A stretch of DNA of 64,000 bases from Bog-105 sp965217745 (GTDB lineage Bacteria > Acidobacteriota > Terriglobia > Bryobacterales > Bryobacteraceae): positions 5,084,001-5,148,000 of the forward strand of contig OZ244565.1 of NCBI GenBank assembly GCA_965217745.1. The letters run 5' to 3'. How positions within the stretch are numbered: position 1 is the stretch's first letter; the number at the start of each line of letters is the position of its first letter. Shown one piece after another: positions 8,369 to 17,600 of the stretch. Under the pieces are notes generated by a model. The model saw only the letters and a list, made by a program, of their open reading frames with translations. It was not told the origin of the DNA and did no database searches. The position numbers and the translations under genes were made by a program.

Positions 8369-9652
8369 CTACCGGCCAGACTGCCGCAGTGGTGAGGCAG
8401 CGGCTTTCCCGGCGGCACGCAGGCGGAGGTGACCATATTTTATGAGATAACGGAGGCCGATGAGAGCCGCGGCGAAACCCGAAGCTGCGCCTATGGCTAC
8501 GGCCCACCGTGCGCCGAATGCGTCAGCTACCCAGCCGATAATGGGCCCGCCGAGAGGGGTGCCGCCCATTGCTATGGCGAGCAGAATTGCCATGACTCTG
8601 CCGCGCATAGCGGACTCGGTGGATAGTTGTACGGTGCTGACCACAGTGGTTGTGAAAGTCTGTGCAGACAAGCCAATGATGCTGAGAGCCGCTCCGAAGA
8701 GCCAGTAGTTAGGCATGACCGCCGCTAACGCGAAGCCGAACCCGAAGACCGAGGCAGCGGTGAAGAGAATCGTGACGCGAGGTTTTTCGCGTCTGGCGGC
8801 AAGAAGCGCTCCGGCAATAGATCCAACGGCCATGATTGACGTCAAGAGCCCGTACTGGCTGGCTCCGGCGTGGAAGACGGTTACGGACATGGTGGAAATG
8901 AAGATAGGAAAGTTGAGCCCAAAGGTACCGATCAGGAAGAGCATTCCGAGAACAGCTTTCAGGTCGGGCCGATGCCAGACATAGCGGATGCCTTGGACAA
9001 AACTTCCGCGCGTCCGGGCAGCCCGGCTCTCCCGGTGAAGTTCAGAAGGACGAAGCAGCAGCAGCGAGCCGAGTACAGCCGCAAACGACGCTGCGTTGAT
9101 TAGAAAAACCGGCCCGGAGCCGATGCTGGCGATGAGCACACCGGCAATGGCCGGACCGATCATCCGCGCTGCGTTGAACGAAGTGGAATTCAGCGCCACG
9201 GCGTTCGAGAGGTCGGATTCAACTACTAATTCCGAGACAAAGGTCTGGCGTGCGGGAGCATCGAATGCAGAGACGGATCCGAGCAGAAAGGCGAACACGT
9301 AGACATGCCATAACTGGACTGCGCCAGTGACGGTAAGGATGCCCAGCAGCAGGGCCAGGATTCCCATAGCCGCCTGAGTGGCGAACAGAATTTTTCTGCG
9401 ATCGAAACGATCGGCCGCCAGACCGGTGAGAGGCAGCAGAAGAAGTTGCGGACCGAACTGGAGCGACGTCACCACACCAAGGGAGGTTGCATTGTGGTGG
9501 GTGAGCTGGGTGAGGACGATCCAATCCTGAGCGGTGCGCTGCATCCAAGTTCCGACATTCGACACGATCGCGCCGGCCGCCCACATCCGGTAGTTGAAGG
9601 CTCGAAGCGATCGGAAGGTGCCGGTGGCTAGAGTGCTGGCAGGACTGCTCAT
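8369..9652 (-). CDS. MFS transporter, EntS/DHA3-like
   Basis: A 427-residue membrane protein with about twelve hydrophobic segments. The opening is typical of the EntS-like group (FNYRMWAAGAIVSNVGTWMQRTAQDWIVL). It also has GLAADRFDRRKIL, the loop 2-3 signature of the major facilitator superfamily, and FDAPARQTFVSELV, a motif of this family. It probably exports a small hydrophobic compound or siderophore. Its start overlaps the stop of an upstream MarR gene by 4 bases (ATGA), so the two form one operon in which MarR probably represses the exporter. Confidence 0.9.
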   Translation of the reverse strand: MSSPASTLATGTFRSLRAFNYRMWAAGAIVSNVGTWMQRTAQDWIVLTQLTHHNATSLGVVTSLQFGPQLLLLPLTGLAADRFDRRKILFATQAAMGILALLLGILTVTGAVQLWHVYVFAFLLGSVSAFDAPARQTFVSELVVESDLSNAVALNSTSFNAARMIGPAIAGVLIASIGSGPVFLINAASFAAVLGSLLLLRPSELHRESRAARTRGSFVQGIRYVWHRPDLKAVLGMLFLIGTFGLNFPIFISTMSVTVFHAGASQYGLLTSIMAVGSIAGALLAARREKPRVTILFTAASVFGFGFALAAVMPNYWLFGAALSIIGLSAQTFTTTVVSTVQLSTESAMRGRVMAILLAIAMGGTPLGGPIIGWVADAFGARWAVAIGAASGFAAALIGLRYLIKYGHLRLRAAGKAAASPLRQSGR

Positions 9653-10101
9653 GTTTCGATCAAGCGCTTGAGAAGCTTGATGGCGGCCGCGAGTTCCTTC
9701 TGTTCAGGCGGAGCGATTTTGGCTTGGATGGCACGGAATAACCAGTCCTCCCGCGCAGCCCGGCCGGCGGCGAGCATTTTCCGGCAGGCGCTAGTAAGAG
9801 ACAAAATGGTCTGCCGTCCGTCGGCAGGGTCGGGCGCTCCAGTGACGAAACCAGCCTCTTCGAGAGCGGAAACGGTAGCTCCCATGGATTGAGTACGGAC
9901 GCCCTCCGCCTTAGCAAGAGTTGTCAAGGTGGCGGGACCGTCGCGTTCCAAACGCAGGAGAGCCGATTTTTGAGACCATGTGAAATCTCCGGGCTGTGAT
10001 TGTTCGCGCAACTGCCGGCTGAGTTTGCCGATTAGAACGCGTAGTTCCCCAGCCAGAGCCAAGGCACCCGCGGCCTGGGGATTGTTGCGCTGCTGATGCA
10101 T
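9649..10101 (-). CDS. MarR-family transcriptional regulator
   Basis: A 150-residue winged-helix protein. The core shows FTWSQKSALLRLERDGPATLTTLAKAEGV, the recognition-helix segment (TQSMGATVSALEEAGFV), and the wing with DPADGRQTILSLT. All match MarR. It is the first gene of a two-gene operon with the MFS exporter and probably binds its own promoter. A direct repeat 30 to 52 bases upstream is a candidate site (see 10131-10153). Confidence 0.92.
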   Translation of the reverse strand: MHQQRNNPQAAGALALAGELRVLIGKLSRQLREQSQPGDFTWSQKSALLRLERDGPATLTTLAKAEGVRTQSMGATVSALEEAGFVTGAPDPADGRQTILSLTSACRKMLAAGRAAREDWLFRAIQAKIAPPEQKELAAAIKLLKRLIET

Positions 10102-10130
10102 GCTGTCTACTGAAAGAGATGCGAAGGAAA

Positions 10131-10153
10131 ACTACCAAGTTGCACTACCAAGT
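10131..10153 (-). promoter_or_regulatory. Tandem 10-bp repeat upstream of marR, candidate operator
   Basis: ACTACCAAGT occurs at 10131-10140 and again at 10144-10153, 13 bases apart in phase. It lies 30-52 bases before the MarR start. MarR sites are usually palindromes, so a direct repeat is unusual; binding is untested. The rest of 10154-10475 has no gene I can support. Confidence 0.4.
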
Positions 10154-10475
10154 CTGGCTTCCTTTGGTTTTTAGGTCTAAGAGACAATTCGAGCTGCAAG
10201 TGAAGTGGTTTTAGCACGCCAGCGCTTGGGTAAAGAGTTCTTTCCCCGAGCAAGGATCAGCTTTTGCACACAAGCTAGTCGAGTCGTTGCAGCTCTAGCT
10301 GGAAGTATGCCTAGCTATGTCGAACGCAATCGCTTGAAGAAGCCGACTGGAGGAGGTTTCCTGGCCCCGGGTGCAGATCGAGCTTGATTGGAATCAATTG
10401 ATCCGACCGGGAAGGCATCTGGAAACTAGACTGCCATAGGCAGCGAAGATCCTTAGCTGATCGACATCAAGCGGC

Positions 10476-10811
10476 TCAGGTCCTCTCTTCGATGCGTTCC
10501 GGTGCGTTCATATTGAGGACCTTGATTGTTACCTCTCCTGTAGGAGTTAAACCGGCGATCTCACGCCCGTCAAACCGGAAATAGTCCTGCCAGCACTGCG
10601 TCCTTGGATGGAAGCGGCGAACGTCTTTACCTGCTTCGTCAAGATCCGAAATGAGTGCTCCCTTATTCAGATTGCAGGGGGTGCAGATGCACTCCAGATT
10701 CTCGACATCATTCGTTCCCCTAGCTTTCGTCTGATGATGTGATCGACTTGGTATAAAGTGGTGAGTCGAAGGCGGCAGTCCGGCGAAGGCTCGCCCTCGC
10801 GCCCGATTCAA
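10476..10811 (-). pseudogene. HNH endonuclease gene broken by two indels
   Basis: The C-terminal half (NDVENLECICTPCNLNKG, then FHPRTQCWQDYFRFDG and GLTPTGEVTIKVLNMN) is a clear match to a family of small HNH nucleases. The catalytic segment expected before it, VDHIIRRKLGG, is not in the same frame. It appears in the +1 frame at 10717-10746. Reading it back into the gene needs about one extra base near 10797 and one missing base in the CCCC run at 10717-10720. As it stands the catalytic His segment is replaced by a meaningless one (FIPSRSHHQTKA). The TTG start at 10811 overlaps the end of the small gene upstream by 3 bases. Pseudogene, unless the run is a sequencing error. Confidence 0.7.
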
Positions 10812-11041
10812 GCGGCACGGCTGGCGGCTACAACTTTGGCGGCGTGATTCTGCATCAAGCGGAGCATGTGATCGTACTGAACGAAGTAATCCAGTTCAGC
10901 TTGTTCGGCTTCCGTCAGGGCATCGACTTTAGACTTCTCGATCAGGATTTCGACGTAGTCTTGGGATTCCTCTGATGGCCGAAGGGCGAGCATCTCTTCC
11001 GGGGTGAGTTTGCCGAAACCGAAGTCTACCTGAACGTCCAT
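10808..11041 (-). CDS. Small acidic protein, partner of HNH gene
   Basis: A 77-residue soluble protein with a helical, acidic pattern (LRPSEESQDYVEILIEKSKVDALTEAEQAELDYFVQYDHMLRLM). It is related to the 82-residue protein at 34071-34319: both have an RxSxxxQxxVExLIxxxK/E stretch, a ...LTEAEQAELD or LSPEEKAELD turn, then a short helix of five or so leucines and a basic tail. Both lie immediately upstream of, and overlap, an HNH nuclease gene. I know this gene pair only as a recurrent neighbourhood; no function is established. A regulatory or antitoxin-like role is a guess. Confidence 0.7.
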   Translation of the reverse strand: MDVQVDFGFGKLTPEEMLALRPSEESQDYVEILIEKSKVDALTEAEQAELDYFVQYDHMLRLMQNHAAKVVAASRAA

Positions 11042-11220
11042 AATTCAAATCATAAAGCTTCTATCGGCATTAAGGAAGGGTGTACCGGTTTCTCGCCTTC
11101 TTGATCTGCGCCGGGTGGTTCCCAATCTGAAGGCGCAATGCCACACTGCTGGAGAAGTGATATTCATGGCCTTCAGACAAGATAGCGCCTCGTACGGCTT
11201 GCGATAACCTGAAGGTATTC

Positions 11221-11730
11221 ATGGCAAATATCGGTGAAATCTTCAGCGGCGCGGCGGCCATTGCGAAGGGCATGGGCATCACGTTCAAAGAGCTGATGAC
11301 GCCTTCGATTACGGAAGATTACCCGGATGCTCCGGCGGTGCTGCAGGAACGTTTTCGCGGCGCGCACGTTTTGCAGCGGGATGAGAATGGGCTGGAGAAG
11401 TGCGTCGCCTGCTTCCTTTGCGCGGCAGCCTGCCCGGCGGAGTGCATTTACATCGAAGCGGCCGAGAATACCGACCAGCAGCGAATCAGCGGCGGCGAGC
11501 GGTATGCGCAGGTGTACAACATCGATTACAACCGCTGCATCTTCTGCGGCTTTTGCGTGGAAGCCTGCCCGACGGACGCGATTACTCACGGCCATGGCTT
11601 CGAATTGGCGAGCTATAACACCTCAACTTTGATCTACCGGAAAGACCAGATGCTGGTGAAGCTGCCCGAAGACGGCGCGGCTCCTTCGCAGCACAATCCT
11701 GCACCCGCTGGTGCGGCTCCAAAACTCTAA
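11221..11730 (+). CDS. nuoI: NuoI-like 4Fe-4S ferredoxin subunit
   Basis: A 169-residue protein with two classical 4Fe-4S binding motifs (CVACFLCAAACP near residues 61-72 and CIFCGFCVEACP near residues 104-115). The spacing and surroundings (ALxERFRGxHVL, EKCVACxLC, ECIYIEAAE, YxIDYNRCIFCGFC, PTDAITHGHGFEL) are those of NADH-quinone oxidoreductase subunit I. In complex I this subunit carries clusters N6a and N6b. Here the gene stands alone: no other nuo gene is in the window. It could serve a complex I encoded elsewhere or a different oxidoreductase. Confidence 0.88.
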   Translation: MANIGEIFSGAAAIAKGMGITFKELMTPSITEDYPDAPAVLQERFRGAHVLQRDENGLEKCVACFLCAAACPAECIYIEAAENTDQQRISGGERYAQVYNIDYNRCIFCGFCVEACPTDAITHGHGFELASYNTSTLIYRKDQMLVKLPEDGAAPSQHNPAPAGAAPKL

Positions 11731-11756
11731 GCTGTAAGCCTGAAGGCCGTAATCGC

Positions 11757-12188
11757 TTGGCCGGTCTTGTTTTTCTCGTTCAGGCAGTCTCGACACTGAT
11801 GATGACGGGCTTGATCTGGTTCGTTCAGTTGGTCCATTATCCGCTGTTCGCGCTAATTCCAGGTAGCGTTCACGTGCAATATGCGCAGGAGCACCAGCGC
11901 AGAACGAGCTGGCTGGTAGGTCCGCTGATGGTGGCGGAGCTGATGACTTCCCTGGCGCTGCTGGTACCGGCATGCCGTCTTCCTCAGATTACATTTCAAA
12001 GCACATTGGCAGGGATTCTCCTGGTGATAGTCATATGGGTGTCGACAGCTTTATTGCAGATTCCCTTGCACACGCAGCTTGCGAAGGGTCTGGATCAGAA
12101 AGCTGTGGAAAGACTGGTGAGAGGAAACTGGGTCCGGACCGTGGCTTGGACGCTGCGCTCCGTATTGATTGCCAAATGGCTGCTCTGA
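11757..12188 (+). CDS. Small integral membrane protein, DUF1772-like
   Basis: A 143-residue protein with four hydrophobic stretches (LVFLVQAVSTLMMTGLIWFVQLVHYPLF, LMVAELMTSLALLVPA, STLAGILLVIVIWVSTALLQIP, and a C-terminal helix). The segment QLVHYPLFALIP and the IPLHxxLxxG ... LVRxNWxRTxAW pattern resemble the DUF1772-like membrane family. The start is a TTG at 11757; no better one is in frame. It converges on the anti-sigma gene at 12203. Function unknown. Confidence 0.6.
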   Translation: MAGLVFLVQAVSTLMMTGLIWFVQLVHYPLFALIPGSVHVQYAQEHQRRTSWLVGPLMVAELMTSLALLVPACRLPQITFQSTLAGILLVIVIWVSTALLQIPLHTQLAKGLDQKAVERLVRGNWVRTVAWTLRSVLIAKWLL

Positions 12189-12202
12189 CGAAACGCTGAA
12201 CG

Positions 12203-12958
12203 CTATTCGGCAGCCAAGGGCACAATGATAATGGGCGTGGTGGTGGGTGCCGCTGATCCGCTTTGCGGCTCGACGGAAACGGCCACTGCCTTAGTTCCAG
12301 GCTCGACCGTGACAGGCGAGACCTGCACCGAACTGCCTTGCGCGTCCGACTTGAAGGTGCCGGCGGATTGCGGCCCACCAGAGGCGGGAATCAGCCAGAG
12401 TTGGAAAGTACGGTCGGAAGCGATCTTCGGCAAATCAGAACCGACGAACACGACGCCGGTACCGCGATTGACAAAGACGCGGCCATGCGGGGCATCGGCT
12501 TTACCGAAAGCGACCGACTGGGTGCCGGTACGAGCGAGATTCTTCAGAGTAGCTTCGAGAGCTGTGCGATTGCGGTTTGCTACGGTTAGGTCCGTGCGCA
12601 TTTGGCCGTTCTGATAGCCCAGCCAGATGCAGCCTAAAAGGAGAGCAGCACAGGCGGCGCTTAAGGCATAGAGTGCGCCGGGAGATTTCCGTTCCGGAGC
12701 GACAGGCGGCGGCATGGCCACGATCTTGCTGCGGGTTTCGGGGATGCTGGCCAGGACGCGATCGCGGAGGGCGGCGGGCGGCTGTTCGAGAGGCGCGACA
12801 CCAGCCAGTGCGGCAGTTAACGCGAACGCATCTTTGACATGGGAGGGGCAGTAATCGCAGCCCTCGGCGAGATGACGGTCGATTTCCGCTGCGAGTTCCG
12901 GCTCGAGCAGATTGAGCACGTAAAGTTCGTAGAGCTCGTCCATTTCGGTGTGCGTCAT
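12203..12958 (-). CDS. Anti-sigma factor, RskA-like
   Basis: A 251-residue membrane protein when started at 12958 (MTHTEMDELYELYVLNLLEPE). The ATG overlaps the stop of the sigma gene (ATGA), which fixes it. The N-terminal domain has HLAEGCDYC, a His-Cys-Cys zinc-binding pattern of anti-sigma factors. A single membrane helix is at about residues 95-115 (LYALSAACAALLLGCIWLGY). The C-terminal outer domain has the RskA-type FQLWLIPASGGPQSAGTFKSD. It should hold the sigma factor at 12955-13515 at the membrane and release it on a signal. Confidence 0.85.
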   Translation of the reverse strand: MTHTEMDELYELYVLNLLEPELAAEIDRHLAEGCDYCPSHVKDAFALTAALAGVAPLEQPPAALRDRVLASIPETRSKIVAMPPPVAPERKSPGALYALSAACAALLLGCIWLGYQNGQMRTDLTVANRNRTALEATLKNLARTGTQSVAFGKADAPHGRVFVNRGTGVVFVGSDLPKIASDRTFQLWLIPASGGPQSAGTFKSDAQGSSVQVSPVTVEPGTKAVAVSVEPQSGSAAPTTTPIIIVPLAAE

Positions 12959-13515
12959 TTTGCCGCACCTCCTCCCTGGATGGCGGAACGAAGATTCTGG
13001 AGAGCGGAGCGGGTCCAACTCTTGACAGTTCCCAGAGGCTCGTGCAGGCGATCTGCGATTTCAGTTTGGGAAAAACCCTCGAAGTAAGCGAGTTCGAGAA
13101 CCTTTTTTTGCTTGTCGTTCAGCACCGCAAAAGCCGCTTGGACGGCCCGGCCCTGATCGATAAGCGCTTCCTGTCCATGACCGGCGTGAGCCACCTTATC
13201 GGCCGATTCCATGGGCGCCAGGCGATGGCTAAAGCGGGCGTGTGCCGAGCGGACATAATCTATACCCATGTTGCGAGCGATAGAGATGATCCACACAGCT
13301 AAAGTGCCACGCGCCGGATCGAAGTCCCCGGCACGGTTCCAAATACGGATAAACAATTCCTGGACTAGATCCTCAGCGGTAGAAGTGTCGCGGGTAATCC
13401 GGAGAAAAAGCGAATAGACTAGCGGCGAGAAGCGATCATAGAGTGCGGCCACCGCCTCAGGATCGCGGTTTCGTAACTGCTCCGATAATTCGGTGTCGTT
13501 CGCCGTTACGCTCAT
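12955..13515 (-). CDS. ECF sigma factor, SigK-like
   Basis: A 186-residue sigma factor. Region 2 shows AALYDRFSPLVYSLFLRITRD, then AEDLVQELFIRIWNRAGDFDP and LAVWIISIARNMGIDYVRS. Region 4 shows LNDKQKKVLELAYFEGFSQTEIADRL followed by LGTVKSWTRSAL. Its stop overlaps the start of an RskA-like anti-sigma gene, the usual layout for this group. The regulon cannot be read from the window. Confidence 0.92.
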   Translation of the reverse strand: MSVTANDTELSEQLRNRDPEAVAALYDRFSPLVYSLFLRITRDTSTAEDLVQELFIRIWNRAGDFDPARGTLAVWIISIARNMGIDYVRSAHARFSHRLAPMESADKVAHAGHGQEALIDQGRAVQAAFAVLNDKQKKVLELAYFEGFSQTEIADRLHEPLGTVKSWTRSALQNLRSAIQGGGAAK

Positions 13516-13658
13516 TCACTATCTGGGCCACTATAACTTCTAGATGCCCTCACAAGAATACTACGCTATTGATTCTCTAGCGGATGGGGTCGGCAGTACT
13601 GGCATTACTAAGACAGGGGTGCCTCGGTAAATCCGGCTAGCTGCCTGCAGAACCGTTA

Positions 13659-14540
13659 TTAGGTCGATCCGTTATTTTTTGGCGAGCCGGCAACAACTTG
13701 CGCGTGGTTGACGGCGGAGACAAGCGCTACGCCACCTAAGATGTTGCCGATGAGCGTGGGGATCAGGTAGCCGCTGAAATATGAAAACCAGGAAAGGTCG
13801 CCGAGGAACACCAGATAGATAACTTCGATGGATCCGGCGATGACGTGGGTGAGTTCGCCCAGGCTGACGATATAGGTGAGGACGACGACGATGGGCACGC
13901 GGCTGCCATTTGTGGCGGCGTTCATCCAGACCATCATGGCGATGAGCCATCCGGCAAAGACCCCGCGCCAGAGTGCGGTGCTGAAGGGCAAGCGGGTAGT
14001 TTCACGTGCCAACTCAGCGAGCGCTTGCTGGACCTCGGGTTTCAGGAATGTAGTATCGGCGGCGCCCCAGGCGAAGATGTGAGCCCCCACGAGATTTGCA
14101 ACCAGAACCACTGTCCAGAGGCGGATGACTGCGATGAGCGTCTTTAGATCACGGCGGGCCATCAGGGGGATGATGGCGGTTAAGGTGTTCTCGGTGAAGA
14201 GCTGCTGCCGTCCGATGACTACCAGGAGAAAGCCGACTGAGTACCCGAGATTGACGATCAACGCTCGCCAGGGCGTTGCGGCCAGGTGAGCGCGAAGCAG
14301 CCCCTCAGCGACGAAAGAAAACCCCATAGAGAGGCCGGCGGCGAGACCGGACCAGGCGAGCGCTGAAACCGAGCGCTTAAGTTCTTCTTCACCGTCGCGG
14401 CGAACCGCTTCGTGAACTACGATGGCGCTGACGGAAGTGAGCTCCTGGGTTTCCCTGTGCTGCTGTCTGGTCAGGCGCGGAACGGCCGTTCCGCCCTGAT
14501 TCTTCCGGGATTCGTCTTCTTCTTCGGCTTCCGTTGGCAT
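13659..14540 (-). CDS. Formate/nitrite transporter family channel
   Basis: A 293-residue member of the FocA/NirC family, a pentameric anion channel in the inner membrane. After a charged 70-residue head there are six hydrophobic segments. Family features include GLAAGLSMGFSFVAEGLL, FLLVVIGRQQLFTENTLTAIIP, NLVGAHIFAWGA, WRGVFAGWLIAMMVWM and LVFLGDLSWFSYFSGYLIPTLIGNILGG. The long head and TENT motif match the YfdC-like subgroup. A TTG at 14549 would add three residues; the ATG at 14540 is preferred. It is a single gene between the bcs terminator and a sigma gene. Confidence 0.85.
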   Translation of the reverse strand: MPTEAEEEDESRKNQGGTAVPRLTRQQHRETQELTSVSAIVVHEAVRRDGEEELKRSVSALAWSGLAAGLSMGFSFVAEGLLRAHLAATPWRALIVNLGYSVGFLLVVIGRQQLFTENTLTAIIPLMARRDLKTLIAVIRLWTVVLVANLVGAHIFAWGAADTTFLKPEVQQALAELARETTRLPFSTALWRGVFAGWLIAMMVWMNAATNGSRVPIVVVLTYIVSLGELTHVIAGSIEVIYLVFLGDLSWFSYFSGYLIPTLIGNILGGVALVSAVNHAQVVAGSPKNNGST

Positions 14541-14609
14541 GCGAGTCAATGATAAGCCGCGATTGGAAAGACTCCTGCCGGAAGATCTCTGGGAGCTAAT
14601 CGGACGTGA

Positions 14610-14647
14610 CTGCGCCCCTTGCTGGATTGCTCCGGCAAGGGGCGCAG
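14610..14647 (-). terminator. Strong hairpin closing the bcs operon
   Basis: CTGCGCCCCTTGC (14610-14622) pairs perfectly with GCAAGGGGCGCAG (14635-14647), giving a 13-bp GC-rich stem with a 12-base loop. It lies 19 bases beyond the bcsC stop, between bcsC and the next gene on the same strand. There is no clear T-run, so it could also act as a transcript-protecting structure. Confidence 0.7.
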
Positions 14648-14665
14648 CTTGTGCTTACGCTGCGA

Positions 14666-17600
14666 TTAGAAGGGGAAGGACTGCTGGCCGCGCCAGTCGG
14701 GGATGGACGGGGCCGCGGTTTCGACGAAGCTCATGGGACGCTCTTCAAAGGTGTACTTCATGAAGAGGCCGCCGGAAGCTGCGGTGTAGTTGCGGGCGTT
14801 GCTCGCCGTTACGAATGCTCCGAGCATCCAATGCGGGGCCAGTTGGTAAGCGACGCGGCTGTCGAAACCGAAGTTGGCTCCGGTGCTGACCATGGCCGGG
14901 TACTGCTTGAGGCTAACCGCTTGAAGAGCCGGGTTGGTTGGATAGAAGTCCGATGCGTCTTCGGTGAAGTGCTGCAGGCCGAGGCTTCCGCCGAGGGTGT
15001 ACTGCAGGCGGTCGTGAGTGCCGGTCCAGCGAACGGGCACGTTGAAGAGGAAATACTGCTGGGGACTGAAGTATCCGCCCTGGCCGGAGGTGAAGTAGCG
15101 CAGGTTGCGGTCGTAGCCCATGCCCGAGAAGTTCATGCCCGTGGTAAGGTCACCTTCTTTGACGCTGGAGACCTTCCACCAGGCGCCGGCGTTGCCGTTG
15201 AAACCGGAGTTCCTGGCGACGTTGCGGCCACGCAGAGATTGGTATCCGCCAGAGGCATAGATGCCGGAAGTGGCGTTACCCCAGTGGGCCTGAAGCGAAG
15301 CGGAATTCGACATGACACCGCCCATGATCTGATTCGACACAGGGTCACGGACACCGGCATAGGAGAGCATGGTGTCGCGAACATTATCACGCTCAATTAA
15401 AAGGGTGATGGGGCCGCTGAAGGGCTGGAGCCGGAAGCCGCCGACCCAGCTGTTGGTGAGGAAGCCGTAAGGCGTTGCGCCGATGCGAAGGCCGACGGAG
15501 TTAGTGGAGAGCTGCGCTTCCGCTCCAAGACCGCTGGCCGATTGCGGGCCGAACCCGGCGGGCTTGGCCTGCGTGCCGAAGAGAGCTTCACCGGAACCGT
15601 TTGGCGTTCCTCCCGAGAGGTAAGTCGGCCTGGCGATAAGAGAAGCGCGCAGTGTGTCGGCGATGGTGGTGCTGGCTTCGAATTCGGCCTGCTCGACGAT
15701 CAAGCGGTTAAAGCCGGACTGACCACCGCGTCCCCAGACGGACATGCGCGAACTGAGGTAGGGCGTGTTGCGGCTCTCAATAGAGGCGAGTTTGTCTTCC
15801 ACGCTGTCCGCAGCCGGGCGGCTCACCACCGAGTTCACCATCGGGTTGGCGCCCGTGAATATGCGGGACGAAGCCACGGTGGAGAATGCCTCCGGAGCCG
15901 GAGGGCGCATGGGGGCCGGGTCAGAGGCGGGAACAAAGGCATTGCCCGAGGGGCGCGAGTCGTAGCGCGAAAGATGCACTTCGACGGGCGCTTCACCGAA
16001 GAAGGCAGAAGCATTTTCGCGAGTGGCCGGGGGAGCCGTAGGTTCAAAAGCCGGGGCCGGCGCGTTGCCGCCTACCAGCAGCGACTTCAACGAATTCGAC
16101 GAGGGAGCTTCGGCGACGGTCTGTTCGCCTTGCACCTTCTTTTGCGCCACAGCTTCTTTCCAGAAGAGACGGGCGTGCTTGAGGTCGCCGCGAGCCTGGG
16201 CCAACTCTCCTGCAAGGGTCAGAATTTTGGGGTTGTTAGGCCACTTTCGCATGGCGTCGTCGACCCAAGCGCCTGCGTATTGGACATTATGTTCCGAGAG
16301 AGCCGCGCCGATCGCGCCGGCATAATCATCGGGCTGAGCACCGGCGAGTCCCCAATTGGAGTAGACATTGAGAGCCCGCTTGGAGTTACCGGAGGCCAGC
16401 AACCGGCCGGCGAGGGCACGCTGCAGATCGGGATTGCCGCGGTTGGCGCGGACACCCTCTTCGAGCAGCGCAACCGCGCGAGCATCGTCGCCAGCGGTAT
16501 GCGCGGCGTCGGCGGCACGCAGAATCCAGGTGGACCACAGGTCAGAGAGCTGCTTGCGATTTTCCGGCGACATATCGGGCTGGCTGTCGACGTCTTCGAG
16601 CAGGCGATAGAGACGGCTGCTGGCATTCGGGGTATCGAGAAGGAGCCAGCCGAGCTGAAGCTTCTGGCCCAGAGCCGCCGACGAGCTATTCCGGGATATA
16701 TAGGTTTCGAGGAGGCGGGCAGCATAGCTGGACTGGCCGGTGGCAGCGTGCGCGCTGGCAAGAATGGTGACAATATCGGCTTCCTGTCCGAGACGCACGG
16801 CGGCCGATTGCGGGATGCGGGAAGCCACCGACACAATGGCGGCAGACTTATGCATCTGATTCAAGAGCAGCAGGCGCGAGCGCCAGATAGCGACATCGTT
16901 GGGCTGGGCTTCGGCGAGTTCGGCCAGAGTGGCCTCGGCTTCGGCGGTGTTCCCGAGTTTGGCGTTTAGGGCGGCGAGATGCAAACGCAGTCCGGTACGC
17001 GCGGTTCCGGTGGGGCTGGGCTCGCTGGTTAACAGGGTTTGCAGGAGCGAGTGTGCTTCTTCCAGATCACCGTTGGCTTCCTTCAGCGATGCGAGCGACT
17101 GCTGGAAACCGGAGTGAGCAGACGCGATGTTTTTCGCTTTCGGGGTCATGCTGTCGTAGGCATGCTGCGCTTCGGCGTAGCGTTTCGAAGAGACCAGCGA
17201 AGAGACCAGCAGTTCCATGGCGGCCGTGTCCAGAGGCGCCATTCCGGTTGCGCGCTGGGCATAGATGACGGCCTGGCTGGGCTGATCGAAATCGAGCGCC
17301 AGAGTCGCCAGTTGGATCTGGGCAGCAGCAGGAAGATGCGAAGTATCGGCGGAAATGACTTCACGATAGAGAGTGAGCGCCTGGCTGGTTGCGCCGTCGG
17401 CCTGGTAGACGAGCGCCTGAAGAGCTTTCCACTCTACCTGAGGAGCGAGCTTCCGGGAAACAGCTTCAGGCATCGACGAAATGGTTTGGAGAGCGGCTTT
17501 CGAATCGCCGGAATCGAGCGACGCTTTGACGAGATTGGTCCAACCGCTTTCGGAGGTTGGTTTTTGCGCGACCAGCTTTTTGAAGAACGGCATGGCCTGG

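Noticed and set aside
15542..16969. 475-residue plus-strand open frame within bcsC
   Set aside because: It is a shadow of the high-GC bcsC gene; the minus-strand reading has clear TPR and barrel domains.
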